From: Clostridiaceae bacterium
GTDB lineage: Bacteria > Bacillota > Clostridia > DSM-8532
Length of the DNA stretch: 5,338 nt
Assembly: GCA_025361665.1 (NCBI GenBank)
Contig: JANYKF010000412.1
Location: forward strand, 1 to 5,338
Direction of reading: 5' to 3'
The notes below the pieces were generated by a model that had not been told where the DNA came from, did no database searches, and saw nothing but the letters and a program-made list of their open reading frames with translations. Position numbers and translations under genes: made by a program. Shown here in pieces: positions 1 through 5,102 of this stretch. Numbering within the stretch: the stretch's first letter is position 1; each line of letters begins with the position of its first letter.

Positions 1-108
1 GATGAGGGTCTTGTCGATGAGAATCTGATCATATACGTTCAGGCCTTCGATTTCAGGAGCAATGATTTCCCGCGCGAATACGCTTTCAATTTCCAGATAC
101 TGCTTCAT
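1..108 (-). CDS. eno: Enolase-like protein, N-terminal part (cut by window edge), apparently lacking the catalytic-loop segment
   Basis: Only the first 36 codons lie in the window. The ATG at 108 follows a strong ribosome binding site (AAGGAGT, about 7 bases upstream) and a plausible promoter. Residues 1-15 (MKQYLEIESVFAREI) resemble the start of clostridial enolases, which normally continue with a DSRGNPT motif. Residues 15-36 (IAPEIEGLNVYDQILIDKTLI) instead resemble the enolase stretch that precedes the LDGTxNKSKLGANA motif, which lies some 60 residues further on in a normal enolase. The first beta strands and the SGASTG catalytic loop between these two stretches are absent. Enolase interconverts 2-phosphoglycerate and phosphoenolpyruvate in glycolysis; a protein without that loop would be expected to be inactive. 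The family call rests on remembered similarity over a short peptide. It could be a decayed paralogue, a deletion, an assembly error or an unrelated protein. Confidence 0.6.
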   Translation of the reverse strand, partial: MKQYLEIESVFAREIIAPEIEGLNVYDQILIDKTLI

Positions 109-148
109 ATTGGACTCCTTCCTTTTCGGCATGTGATGATCCGTTTTC

Positions 149-177
149 AGCATACAGGAGGAAACTTGAAAAGTAAA
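149..177 (-). promoter_or_regulatory. Candidate sigma-A promoter of the enolase-like gene
   Basis: On the minus strand there is a -35 box TTTACT (172-177), a 17-bp spacer and a -10 box TATGCT (149-154). Each box matches consensus at 4 of 6 positions. Transcription would start near 142, giving a leader of about 34 nt with the AAGGAGT ribosome binding site. Spacing and position are good; the boxes are only moderate. Confidence 0.5.
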
Positions 178-202
178 GGCGGTCCCCCGATTTCAAACAA
201 CC

Positions 203-232
203 CGGTCCGGTGTGGAAACATGCACCGGGCCG
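203..232 (-). terminator. Candidate weak terminator behind the aldo/keto reductase
   Basis: Arms 203-212 and 223-232 pair over 10 bp around a 10-nt loop, with one imperfect pair (C-A in minus-strand RNA, U-G in plus-strand RNA). The hairpin starts 30 bases after the reductase stop and before the enolase-like promoter, where a terminator is expected. The downstream minus-strand tract (GGTTGTTTG) is only partly U-rich, so intrinsic termination may be inefficient. Confidence 0.4.
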
Positions 233-262
233 CATGAACGACCACTCCCGGCAGCGAATCCG

Positions 263-1342
263 TCAATACACCTTCAGCGCGAAAACCGGACAGACAACCG
301 AGCAATAGCCGCACAAAACGCACCGTTCCGGAATCGGCACCGCCTTTCCATCGGCCAGGGCGAGGGCGCCATGGCCGCACCTTTCGCAGCACAGGCCGCA
401 TCCTTCACACCAGAAATCCACATGAAGCGCTTTTTTCGCAGGGGGCTTCCCTGATGCGCCAGCGTCCGGAGCAGAGATGCCGGATGCGTTCGGCATGGTG
501 GGGCCGGATGCGTTCGGCATGGAGGGGCCGGATGCGTTCGGCATGGAGGCGCCGGATGCGTTCGGCATGGTGGGGCCGGATGCATGCTGTATGGGATTGC
601 CGGATTCCCATGCCCCGAATGCCGACAGGTTCGACCACAGTTCATCCCGATGCTGCATCCCGATGGCGATGGCATGGAGCCAGGGTATGTCCAGCGCATA
701 CTGGAGACAGGCCGGATAATCCGCCAGAAGATTCCCGCCGCCGAAGACCTTCATGCCATAAAGGCCTTTGCCCGCCCGGTGAGCCTCCTCCAGCGCGGCA
801 AGCATCCCGCTGGCCGTGCCATCCGGGATGCCCAGCCCAGCCCGGTTGATGATCGGGTGAATCACATCGAGCTCCGGCATGCGGGCCGCCGCGCGCACAC
901 AAGCGACATGATGGGTGGAGACCCCCACCGCGCGGATCAGCCCCTGCCGCTTCATGTCCAGCAGCGCATCGAGTGCTTCCGCATGTCCCCGCAAGGTATG
1001 CTCGCTCTCCTGCTCATGCAGAAGGAAGATATCCAGAAACGGAAAGCCTGTCTCCAGCAACGCCTTTTCCACACTTCGTTTCGCACCGTCGGATGACCAT
1101 GCGTAACTTTTCGTCGCGATGACCGGCGTGATGCCGGATTGTTCGACGGATGCCCGGATGTGGGCATAGGTGCCGTACAACTCCGCCGTATCGATGAAAT
1201 TGATCCCGGCCCGGTATGCCTCCGCCAGCAGCGAACCGCCCGCATCCGGCGATAAACCGCGCTGCAGCGGCCCCATCACGAGTGTGCCGAAACACAACCG
1301 GGATACGGATATCCCTGTTTTCCCCAGTTCCCGTCTCTGCAA
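263..1342 (-). CDS. Aldo/keto reductase with C-terminal 2x[4Fe-4S] ferredoxin domain
   Basis: Fusion of an NAD(P)H-type aldo/keto reductase barrel (about residues 1-245) to a bacterial ferredoxin-like domain (about 305-359). The start (RRELGKTGISVSRLCFGT) is typical of the family. The catalytic tetrad is visible: Asp51 and Tyr56 (FIDTAELYG), Lys78 (ATKSY) and His109 (LLHEQ). Two cysteine sets bind the clusters: C312, C315, C318, C322 (with an extra C319, and Gly instead of Pro after C322) and C341, C344, C347, C351 (ending CP). The linker at about 253-294 is built of 8-residue ASGxxMPN repeats. I chose TTG at 1342 (359 aa): GGAGGG lies 7 bases before it, whereas the ATG at 1360, which would add 6 residues, has no clear ribosome binding site. 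Substrate unknown; the iron-sulfur clusters suggest coupling to a ferredoxin or flavin electron donor. It lies 69 bp after ireB, possibly cotranscribed with it. Confidence 0.9.
   Translation of the reverse strand: MQRRELGKTGISVSRLCFGTLVMGPLQRGLSPDAGGSLLAEAYRAGINFIDTAELYGTYAHIRASVEQSGITPVIATKSYAWSSDGAKRSVEKALLETGFPFLDIFLLHEQESEHTLRGHAEALDALLDMKRQGLIRAVGVSTHHVACVRAAARMPELDVIHPIINRAGLGIPDGTASGMLAALEEAHRAGKGLYGMKVFGGGNLLADYPACLQYALDIPWLHAIAIGMQHRDELWSNLSAFGAWESGNPIQHASGPTMPNASGASMPNASGPSMPNASGPTMPNASGISAPDAGASGKPPAKKALHVDFWCEGCGLCCERCGHGALALADGKAVPIPERCVLCGYCSVVCPVFALKVY
480..599. repeat. 24-bp in-frame minisatellite (four good copies plus one decayed)
   Basis: Four tandem 24-bp units lie at 480-503, 504-527, 528-551 and 552-575, differing at only a few positions. 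A decayed fifth copy is at 576-599, with a hint of a sixth after 600. Each begins CCGGATGCGTTCGGCATGG. The period is a multiple of three, so on the minus strand each unit encodes eight residues (ASGxxMPN) in the linker between the aldo/keto reductase barrel and its iron-sulfur domain. Copy-number changes would alter linker length without a frameshift. The repeats also keep other frames open, producing spurious ORFs on both strands. Confidence 0.95.
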
Positions 1343-1411
1343 TGGAAGACCCTCCGGCATTGGGATTCATGAATGCGACTGCGGCTCATGCCGCATGATT
1401 GAGAAAGTCCC

Positions 1412-1663
1412 TCAAGGCACGTCTTTCAGATAATGCTTGACAAGTTCCTCGAGGATCTCATCCCGTTCCAGTTTCCGTATGACGCTGCGCGCACCGTTGT
1501 GGCTGGTGATGTAGGTGGGATCCCCGGACATGATGTAGCCGACGATCTGGCTGATGGGATTGTATCCCTTCTCCTTCAGCGCCGCATAGACATTCAGGAT
1601 GATTTCGCGCGCCTGGTTCTCGCTGTCCTTGTCATAGTTGAACATCATGGTCTCGCCACTCAT
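1412..1663 (-). CDS. ireB: IreB family regulatory phosphoprotein (UPF0297)
   Basis: Small cytosolic protein (83 aa, usual family size) with the family core: [20 protein letters not shown] at about residues 30-49, then the [20 protein letters not shown] segment near the C terminus. In Enterococcus faecalis, IreB is phosphorylated on N-terminal threonines by the PASTA-domain kinase IreK and dephosphorylated by IreP; it affects intrinsic cephalosporin resistance. Thr5 (MSGETMMF) is the likely counterpart here. The frame is open to ATG 1699 (95 aa), but the promoter at 1714-1743 would start transcription near 1707, on top of that ATG's ribosome binding site. ATG 1663 has AAAGGGG about 7 bases upstream and gives the family-typical N terminus, so I chose it. 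In many Bacillota ireB sits between alaS and ruvX; here it lies between mtaB and an aldo/keto reductase. Confidence 0.93.
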   Translation of the reverse strand: MSGETMMFNYDKDSENQAREIILNVYAALKEKGYNPISQIVGYIMSGDPTYITSHNGARSVIRKLERDEILEELVKHYLKDVP

Positions 1664-1713
1664 GCCGATACCCCTTTCCCGGGATGTTGAAAATGCCATG
1701 GATCATTCCCCTC

Positions 1714-1743
1714 ATTTTAAACCATTCCGCCTTACGATAGCAA
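1714..1743 (-). promoter_or_regulatory. Candidate sigma-A promoter of ireB
   Basis: The minus strand shows -35 TTGCTA (1738-1743), an 18-bp spacer and -10 TAAAAT (1714-1719, 5 of 6 matches). The predicted transcript start near 1707 gives a leader of about 44 nt to ATG 1663 and disfavours the upstream ATG at 1699. It would let ireB, and perhaps the aldo/keto reductase behind it, be transcribed independently of mtaB. Confidence 0.55.
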
Positions 1744-1810
1744 ACCGTTTTCCGGTTCCGATGGATTTTCAGGAGCGGGAACACGAAATCGGACTTGTTC
1801 ATTCGTTATC

Positions 1811-3133
1811 CTATATCACCAGGGTACCCTGCATCCGGTCACCGAGGGATTCATCCAGCCGAACCCTGAAACAATCACCCGGCTGGAACGGAATGGCGGG
1901 CACGGATACCTGAATGTAATGGGTCGTGAATCCTTCCATCCAACCAGGTTTTCCAGGGACGTCCTGCTCAAAGTGGACCGGCATCTCCCGGCCGATGAAC
2001 GTCTGTTGGAAGGCTGTCCGCATCTCTTCGGCCAAATGGCGCATCCGGGCTGCGCGGGAGTCCTTCACGGATTTCGGTACCTGATCCGGCCATGCGGCTG
2101 CCGGGGTGCCTCGGCGGGGTGAATAAGGAAACACGTGAATCCACGAAAATCCAATGGATGTGCAGAAGGCAAGGGACTCCTCGAATTCATCCGCAGTTTC
2201 CCCCGGAAACCCGACCATGATATCCGTGGTCACGGATGCATCGGGAAAACGGGCCCGGACAGCCTGCACGATGCCGCGGAACACATCGGGTGAATAATGC
2301 CGGTTCATCCGCCGAAGAACGGCTTCCGAACCGCTTTGCAGGGAAAGGTGGAAATGGGGGCAGAACTTGCGGCTTCCGCCCAGCATGTCGAGAAACGGCT
2401 CTGTCAGGAATGCCGGTTCCAGCGAACCGAACCGGATGCGGCGGATGCCTTCCATTTCTTCCAGGGCGCGAACGAGGGCTGTCAGACCTTCCTCCCCCTG
2501 CTCGTTTTGAAATGAAGTCAGGTGGATGCCCGTGAGCACCATTTCCCGGAATCCTTTTTTTGACAGGCAGGACACTTCCTCCAGCACGTCCACCATGCGC
2601 CGGTTCCGGACCGGACCCCGCGCAAGGGGGATGACGCAATAGGAACAGAAGCGATCGCAACCGTCCTGTATCTTGATGAATGCGCGGGACTTCCCCGTGA
2701 AACCGTCAATCGGGAGTGCTTCAAAGCCTGTCATCTCCTCGCGAGGCATGACGGCGATCCGACTGACGGCACGCGACGGTTTCCCGGCCAATTCCTTCAC
2801 CAGCTCCACAATCCGGTGTTTCTGGTTGTTGCCCAGCACGAGATCCGCACCGGTGAGCACTGCCACTTCGTCCGGCGCCATCTGCGCATAGCATCCGACG
2901 GCCGCGACAATGGCCGATGGATTGAGGCTTCGGGATCGGCGGATCATCTGCCTGGATTTCCGGTCTCCGGTGTTCGTCACCGTGCAGGTATTGATCACAT
3001 AAACATCCGCCGCGGCATCTTCCGGGACGGAATGGTATCCGGCCGCCTCGAACAGGGTGCGCATCCCTTCGGTCTCATAGCTGTTGACCTTGCATCCCAG
3101 CGTGATGAACGCCACACGGAAACTATTCTCCAC
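1811..3133 (-). CDS. mtaB: tRNA (N6-threonylcarbamoyladenosine(37)-C2)-methylthiotransferase
   Basis: Radical-SAM enzyme that adds a methylthio group to t6A37, giving ms2t6A next to the anticodon of certain ANN-decoding tRNAs (the Bacillus subtilis enzyme is YqeV). All expected parts are present in the 440-residue product. The N-terminal UPF0004 domain has three cluster cysteines: C14 (TLGCKVN), C50 (NTCTVT) and C81 (VGCYAQ). The radical-SAM motif CxxxCxxC is C159, C163, C166 (GCDRFCSYCVIP), and a TRAM-like RNA-binding tail covers about the last 60 residues. The open frame extends to 3238, but the extra N terminus is unlike the family and would overlap the divergent gene's promoter. GTG 3133 has AGGAAGG about 9 bases upstream and gives MENSFRVAFITLGCKVN, a standard start. 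ATG 3151 is the alternative. Specificity for MtaB rather than MiaB follows from the overall sequence, including TLGCKVNSYE. Confidence 0.93.
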   Translation of the reverse strand: MENSFRVAFITLGCKVNSYETEGMRTLFEAAGYHSVPEDAAADVYVINTCTVTNTGDRKSRQMIRRSRSLNPSAIVAAVGCYAQMAPDEVAVLTGADLVLGNNQKHRIVELVKELAGKPSRAVSRIAVMPREEMTGFEALPIDGFTGKSRAFIKIQDGCDRFCSYCVIPLARGPVRNRRMVDVLEEVSCLSKKGFREMVLTGIHLTSFQNEQGEEGLTALVRALEEMEGIRRIRFGSLEPAFLTEPFLDMLGGSRKFCPHFHLSLQSGSEAVLRRMNRHYSPDVFRGIVQAVRARFPDASVTTDIMVGFPGETADEFEESLAFCTSIGFSWIHVFPYSPRRGTPAAAWPDQVPKSVKDSRAARMRHLAEEMRTAFQQTFIGREMPVHFEQDVPGKPGWMEGFTTHYIQVSVPAIPFQPGDCFRVRLDESLGDRMQGTLVI

Positions 3134-3150
3134 GATCCGGCCCTTCCTCA

Positions 3151-3179
3151 TTGACGAAACGATGACCCCGTAATAATAT
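3151..3179 (+). promoter_or_regulatory. Candidate promoter of the HPr-like gene
   Basis: Plus-strand -35 TTGACG (3151-3156, 5 of 6), 17-bp spacer, -10 TAATAT (3174-3179, 4 of 6). An alternative -10, TATGAT, lies at 3177-3182 with a 20-bp spacer. Predicted start near 3186, giving a leader of about 43 nt. Confidence 0.55.
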
Positions 3180-3205
3180 GATATTGTGCATGAATCGGGA
3201 AGCAA
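3178..3205 (-). promoter_or_regulatory. Candidate promoter of mtaB, overlapping the divergent one
   Basis: Minus-strand -35 TTGCTT (3200-3205), 16-bp spacer, -10 TATCAT (3178-3183, 5 of 6). The -10 box shares bases with the plus-strand -10 region, so the two polymerases could not bind at once. The -35 is poor; this is the best candidate I see in the 95-bp divergent gap. Confidence 0.35.
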
Positions 3206-3228
3206 ACGCAAGAAAGGCGGAACAATAA

Positions 3229-3459
3229 ATGAAAACATTCAACATCATGCTGAAGTCCATCAACGATGTGAAGGATTTTGTCAATCTCGTCAACAAATAC
3301 GATTTCGACGTGGACCTCACCTCCGGCCGTTACATCGTGGATGCAAAGTCCATCATGGGGATTTTCAGCCTGGACCTGAGCAAGCCCATCAAGGTCGAAA
3401 CCCATGCCGAGAATGCTGACGTGTTCTTTGCTGAAGTGAAAACATTCATCGTCGATTGA
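3229..3459 (+). CDS. HPr-like protein lacking the phosphorylatable histidine
   Basis: A 76-residue protein with an HPr-type sequence. NKYDFDVDL (22-30) matches the KYDADVNL region of Bacillus HPr, and AKSIMGIFSLDL (39-50) matches the KSIMGVMSLG helix containing regulatory Ser46, here Ser41. The HARPA active-site motif around His15 is missing: the corresponding stretch reads KSINDVKD, there is a roughly three-residue gap, and the only histidine is His59. It therefore cannot accept phosphate from enzyme I in the normal way. By analogy with Crh of Bacillus, which also lacks His15 but keeps Ser46, it may be a regulatory partner of HPr kinase and CcpA; this is inference. AAAGGCGG lies about 8 bases before the ATG. 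It stands alone between a promoter divergent from mtaB and a strong terminator. Confidence 0.8.
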   Translation: MKTFNIMLKSINDVKDFVNLVNKYDFDVDLTSGRYIVDAKSIMGIFSLDLSKPIKVETHAENADVFFAEVKTFIVD

Positions 3460-3513
3460 ATTGCGTCACGGACCGGGGATGCCGACAGGTTTCCCGCCCT
3501 GGACGAAATCCGG

Positions 3514-3550
3514 AAGCCCGGTGGAACCTGCTATTCCGCCGGGCTTTTGT
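3514..3550 (+). terminator. Strong intrinsic terminator of the HPr-like gene, shared with the convergent patatin gene
   Basis: Arms 3514-3526 and 3534-3546 pair over 13 bp with one G-U wobble around a 7-nt loop, and the downstream arm runs into TTTTGT. In minus-strand RNA the wobble becomes a C-A mismatch and the U-tract is poor, so it works best for the plus-strand gene. It starts 14 bases past the patatin stop and may still act for that gene. Confidence 0.88.
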
Positions 3551-3559
3551 CACCCTTTC

Positions 3560-4828
3560 CTAACCCCGCAAAAGCCTCAGATACCAGATGCCCGCCACCC
3601 ATTCCGGGCGAACAAGGGCAAGTGCCTCCCAAAATGCCTGCCCATTCTGGTGATCCATCAGCAGCCCGACCGCACCGATTTGCGGCTTGTCTGCCGCATC
3701 CTTCAGGAAAGTCGCGAGTGCTTTCACGGAAAGACGGCTGCGGGCATGCTGCTTCATGGATTCCTTCCGGCTCAGATGCTTCAGTTCCCGACGGATCTCC
3801 CCCTCGAGCGATCCGGGTGAACGGATGACATGCCTGGGGATGCCCAGAAGTCCCGCAGCCAGTTCACGAAGCCCGTCCATGGTGGTTTCGCCTGTGACGG
3901 AAGCCTCCTGGATGGCACGGATCAGCCTCATGATGGCGGTTTCCGAGAGTTCATGCACCGTGACCCGGTTCCCCGGGTCCAAATCGAACCGGAGATTGAC
4001 CGGGCGCCGTTCCTCCTCGGTCAGCGCTGTGAAGGTGTACCGATGGCCGGTCAGCCCTCCGAAGCGCTTCATGGCATCTGAATACCCGAGAAAGAAGTTG
4101 CGTTCGCACATCAGCGGATCGAGATGAAGCATGCCGCCCAGCGGCTCCGTATTCCGGATGCGCACGTGATGAAGAGCAGGCGCGTCGAATTCCCGGACAT
4201 GACCCATGGCGGACAGGCTGACTGAAATGATGTCATGGAACCCCTTTTGATACAGTGGCTCCACAGGCAGGTTGTCATAAACGCTGCCATCCATGAAGCG
4301 TTCCCCGTCCATCAGCCGATTTTCAAAAAAAGGCAGGCAACTGGAAGCCAGTATATACTCGTGAAGCTGTCCCGCCGGTATGTCCTCAAGAAAAGCCACG
4401 ACCGGCTTCATCGTGGTCAGCGACCAGGTGACAATCCCGAGCTGGATTCCGGCGGCACGAATCCGCGATTCATCGACGTGCGATTTGAGAAGGCTTCTCA
4501 TCGGCTCCATGCTGAAAGTCCCGTTGCGGGCCATCATCCGGGTCAGCTTCAGATTTGTTTCCCACCGGGAACCCCGCTCATCCACTGAAGGGTCGTCATC
4601 AAGACCGAGTACCTCCCCTATCCGGATGCTGCGCCACAGGGATTCTGCCCCCGCCAGGTCGCCGAGCGCGAACAGGGTGGCATTGAAGGAGCCGATCGAT
4701 GTGCCGGCGAGGCCTCCGATCCGGATGCCGGTTTCCTGCATGGCCCGCCAGACGCCGATCTGATAGGATCCTTTTGCCCCTCCGCCCCCCAAAGCCACGC
4801 CATACACCTTGTTCTGCCAATCTTCCAT
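3560..4828 (-). CDS. Patatin-like phospholipase family protein
   Basis: Cytosolic serine lipase/acylhydrolase of the patatin (RssA-like) family, 422 aa. The N-terminal half carries the Ser-Asp dyad fold: oxyanion loop GGGGAKGSYQIGV (residues 14-26), nucleophile elbow GTSIG with Ser44, and FMDGSVYDNLP with the catalytic Asp180 (DGS rather than the more usual DGG or DGA). There is no signal peptide or clear membrane segment, so it likely acts inside the cell on phospholipids or other acyl esters. The C-terminal part (about 245-422) contains no motif I recognise. The frame opens at 4957 inside the tRNA gene, so that start is excluded. ATG 4828 has GGAGG 6 bases upstream and gives MEDWQNKVYGVALGGGG, a family-typical beginning. 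I see no convincing promoter between the tRNA hairpin and this gene, so it may depend on readthrough from the tRNA or ftsZ transcript. Confidence 0.92.
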   Translation of the reverse strand: MEDWQNKVYGVALGGGGAKGSYQIGVWRAMQETGIRIGGLAGTSIGSFNATLFALGDLAGAESLWRSIRIGEVLGLDDDPSVDERGSRWETNLKLTRMMARNGTFSMEPMRSLLKSHVDESRIRAAGIQLGIVTWSLTTMKPVVAFLEDIPAGQLHEYILASSCLPFFENRLMDGERFMDGSVYDNLPVEPLYQKGFHDIISVSLSAMGHVREFDAPALHHVRIRNTEPLGGMLHLDPLMCERNFFLGYSDAMKRFGGLTGHRYTFTALTEEERRPVNLRFDLDPGNRVTVHELSETAIMRLIRAIQEASVTGETTMDGLRELAAGLLGIPRHVIRSPGSLEGEIRRELKHLSRKESMKQHARSRLSVKALATFLKDAADKPQIGAVGLLMDHQNGQAFWEALALVRPEWVAGIWYLRLLRG

Positions 4829-4890
4829 GCACTGCCTCCGGTCCGACAACCTGACTTGCCGACATGATGCTTCGCCTATTGCACGAGCAA

Positions 4891-4916
4891 GAGACTGTCT
4901 CTTTCGAGACAGTCTC
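4891..4916 (-). terminator. Perfect 11-bp hairpin with GAAA loop behind tRNA-Thr
   Basis: In minus-strand RNA the arms GAGACUGUCUC and GAGACAGUCUC pair perfectly around a GAAA (GNRA) tetraloop, three bases after the encoded CCA. The sequence after it (UUGCUCGUGC) is not a real U-tract, so it may terminate only partly, or serve as a processing or attenuation signal before the patatin gene. Each arm is itself a near-palindrome (GAGAC-N-GTCTC), so small alternative hairpins are possible. Confidence 0.65.
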
Positions 4917-4918
4917 CG

Positions 4919-4993
4919 TGGAGCCACTTTTGGGAATCGAACCCAAGACCTATTCATTACGAATGAATTGCTCTACCGCTGAGCTAAAGTGGC
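4919..4993 (-). tRNA. tRNA-Thr(CGU), CCA encoded
   Basis: A complete cloverleaf of 75 nt can be folded by eye: acceptor arms GCCACTT and AAGTGGC (7 bp, perfect), D stem GCTC/GAGC, anticodon stem ATTCA/TGAAT with loop TTCGTAA, variable loop AGGTC, T stem TTGGG/CCCAA with loop TTCGATT, discriminator U73 and encoded CCA. The anticodon CGU reads the threonine codon ACG, useful in a GC-rich genome. It has its own consensus promoter at 5026-5054. Confidence 0.97.
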
Positions 4994-5025
4994 AGGCAGG
5001 AATGTGGCCTGCAAACCGCTTTCTC

Positions 5026-5054
5026 ATTATAATCGGTGCTCCATCGGCTGTCAA
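5026..5054 (-). promoter_or_regulatory. Perfect-consensus sigma-A promoter of tRNA-Thr
   Basis: The minus strand reads TTGACA (5049-5054), exactly 17 bp, then TATAAT (5026-5031): 12 of 12 consensus matches with ideal spacing. Transcription should start near 5019, about 26 nt before the mature tRNA 5' end. The strength fits a stable-RNA gene. Confidence 0.93.
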
Positions 5055-5056
5055 TG

Positions 5057-5100
5057 CCAATCACAAGCCAATCACAAGCCAGTAACAAGCCAGTAACAAG
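5057..5100. repeat. Four tandem 11-bp repeats between the ftsZ stop and the tRNA promoter
   Basis: Two copies of CCAATCACAAG (5057-5067, 5068-5078) are followed by two copies of CCAGTAACAAG (5079-5089, 5090-5100). The array ends two bases from the -35 box on one side and two bases from the ftsZ stop on the other. The pattern AABB suggests an ancestral two-copy array in which each variant later duplicated, or repeated slippage. The -35 box lies in what may be a decayed fifth unit (5046-5056). Confidence 0.93.
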
Positions 5101-5102
5101 CC

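Noticed and set aside
480..599. Tandem repeats as a possible CRISPR array
   Set aside because: The 24-bp units are contiguous with no spacers, are in frame with a clear reductase gene and encode a peptide repeat.
454..1096. Several plus-strand open frames over the aldo/keto reductase
   Set aside because: They are antisense to a gene with full catalytic and cysteine motifs. The repeats and high GC keep shadow frames open, and their proteins show no recognisable domain.
1381..1394. Short hairpin (GCGGC-TCAT-GCCGC) between ireB and the aldo/keto reductase, as a terminator
   Set aside because: The stem is only 5-6 bp and no U-tract follows on the minus strand.
1743..1757. AACCG/CGGTT hairpin behind mtaB as its terminator
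   Set aside because: The stem is 5 bp with no U-tract, and it overlaps the -35 box of the ireB promoter. I see no convincing terminator for mtaB.
2187..2660. 157-codon minus-strand frame and other overlapping frames within mtaB
   Set aside because: They are out of frame with a complete radical-SAM enzyme and have low-complexity, Pro/Arg/Gly-rich translations typical of GC-rich shadow frames.
3134..3238. 35-residue N-terminal extension of mtaB
   Set aside because: It is unlike the family, would run through the divergent promoter region and overlap the HPr-like start. The GTG at 3133 has a good ribosome binding site and a canonical N terminus.
4829..4957. 43-residue N-terminal extension of the patatin protein
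   Set aside because: It would be encoded by the tRNA gene and its terminator hairpin. GGAGG and the family-typical start support ATG 4828.
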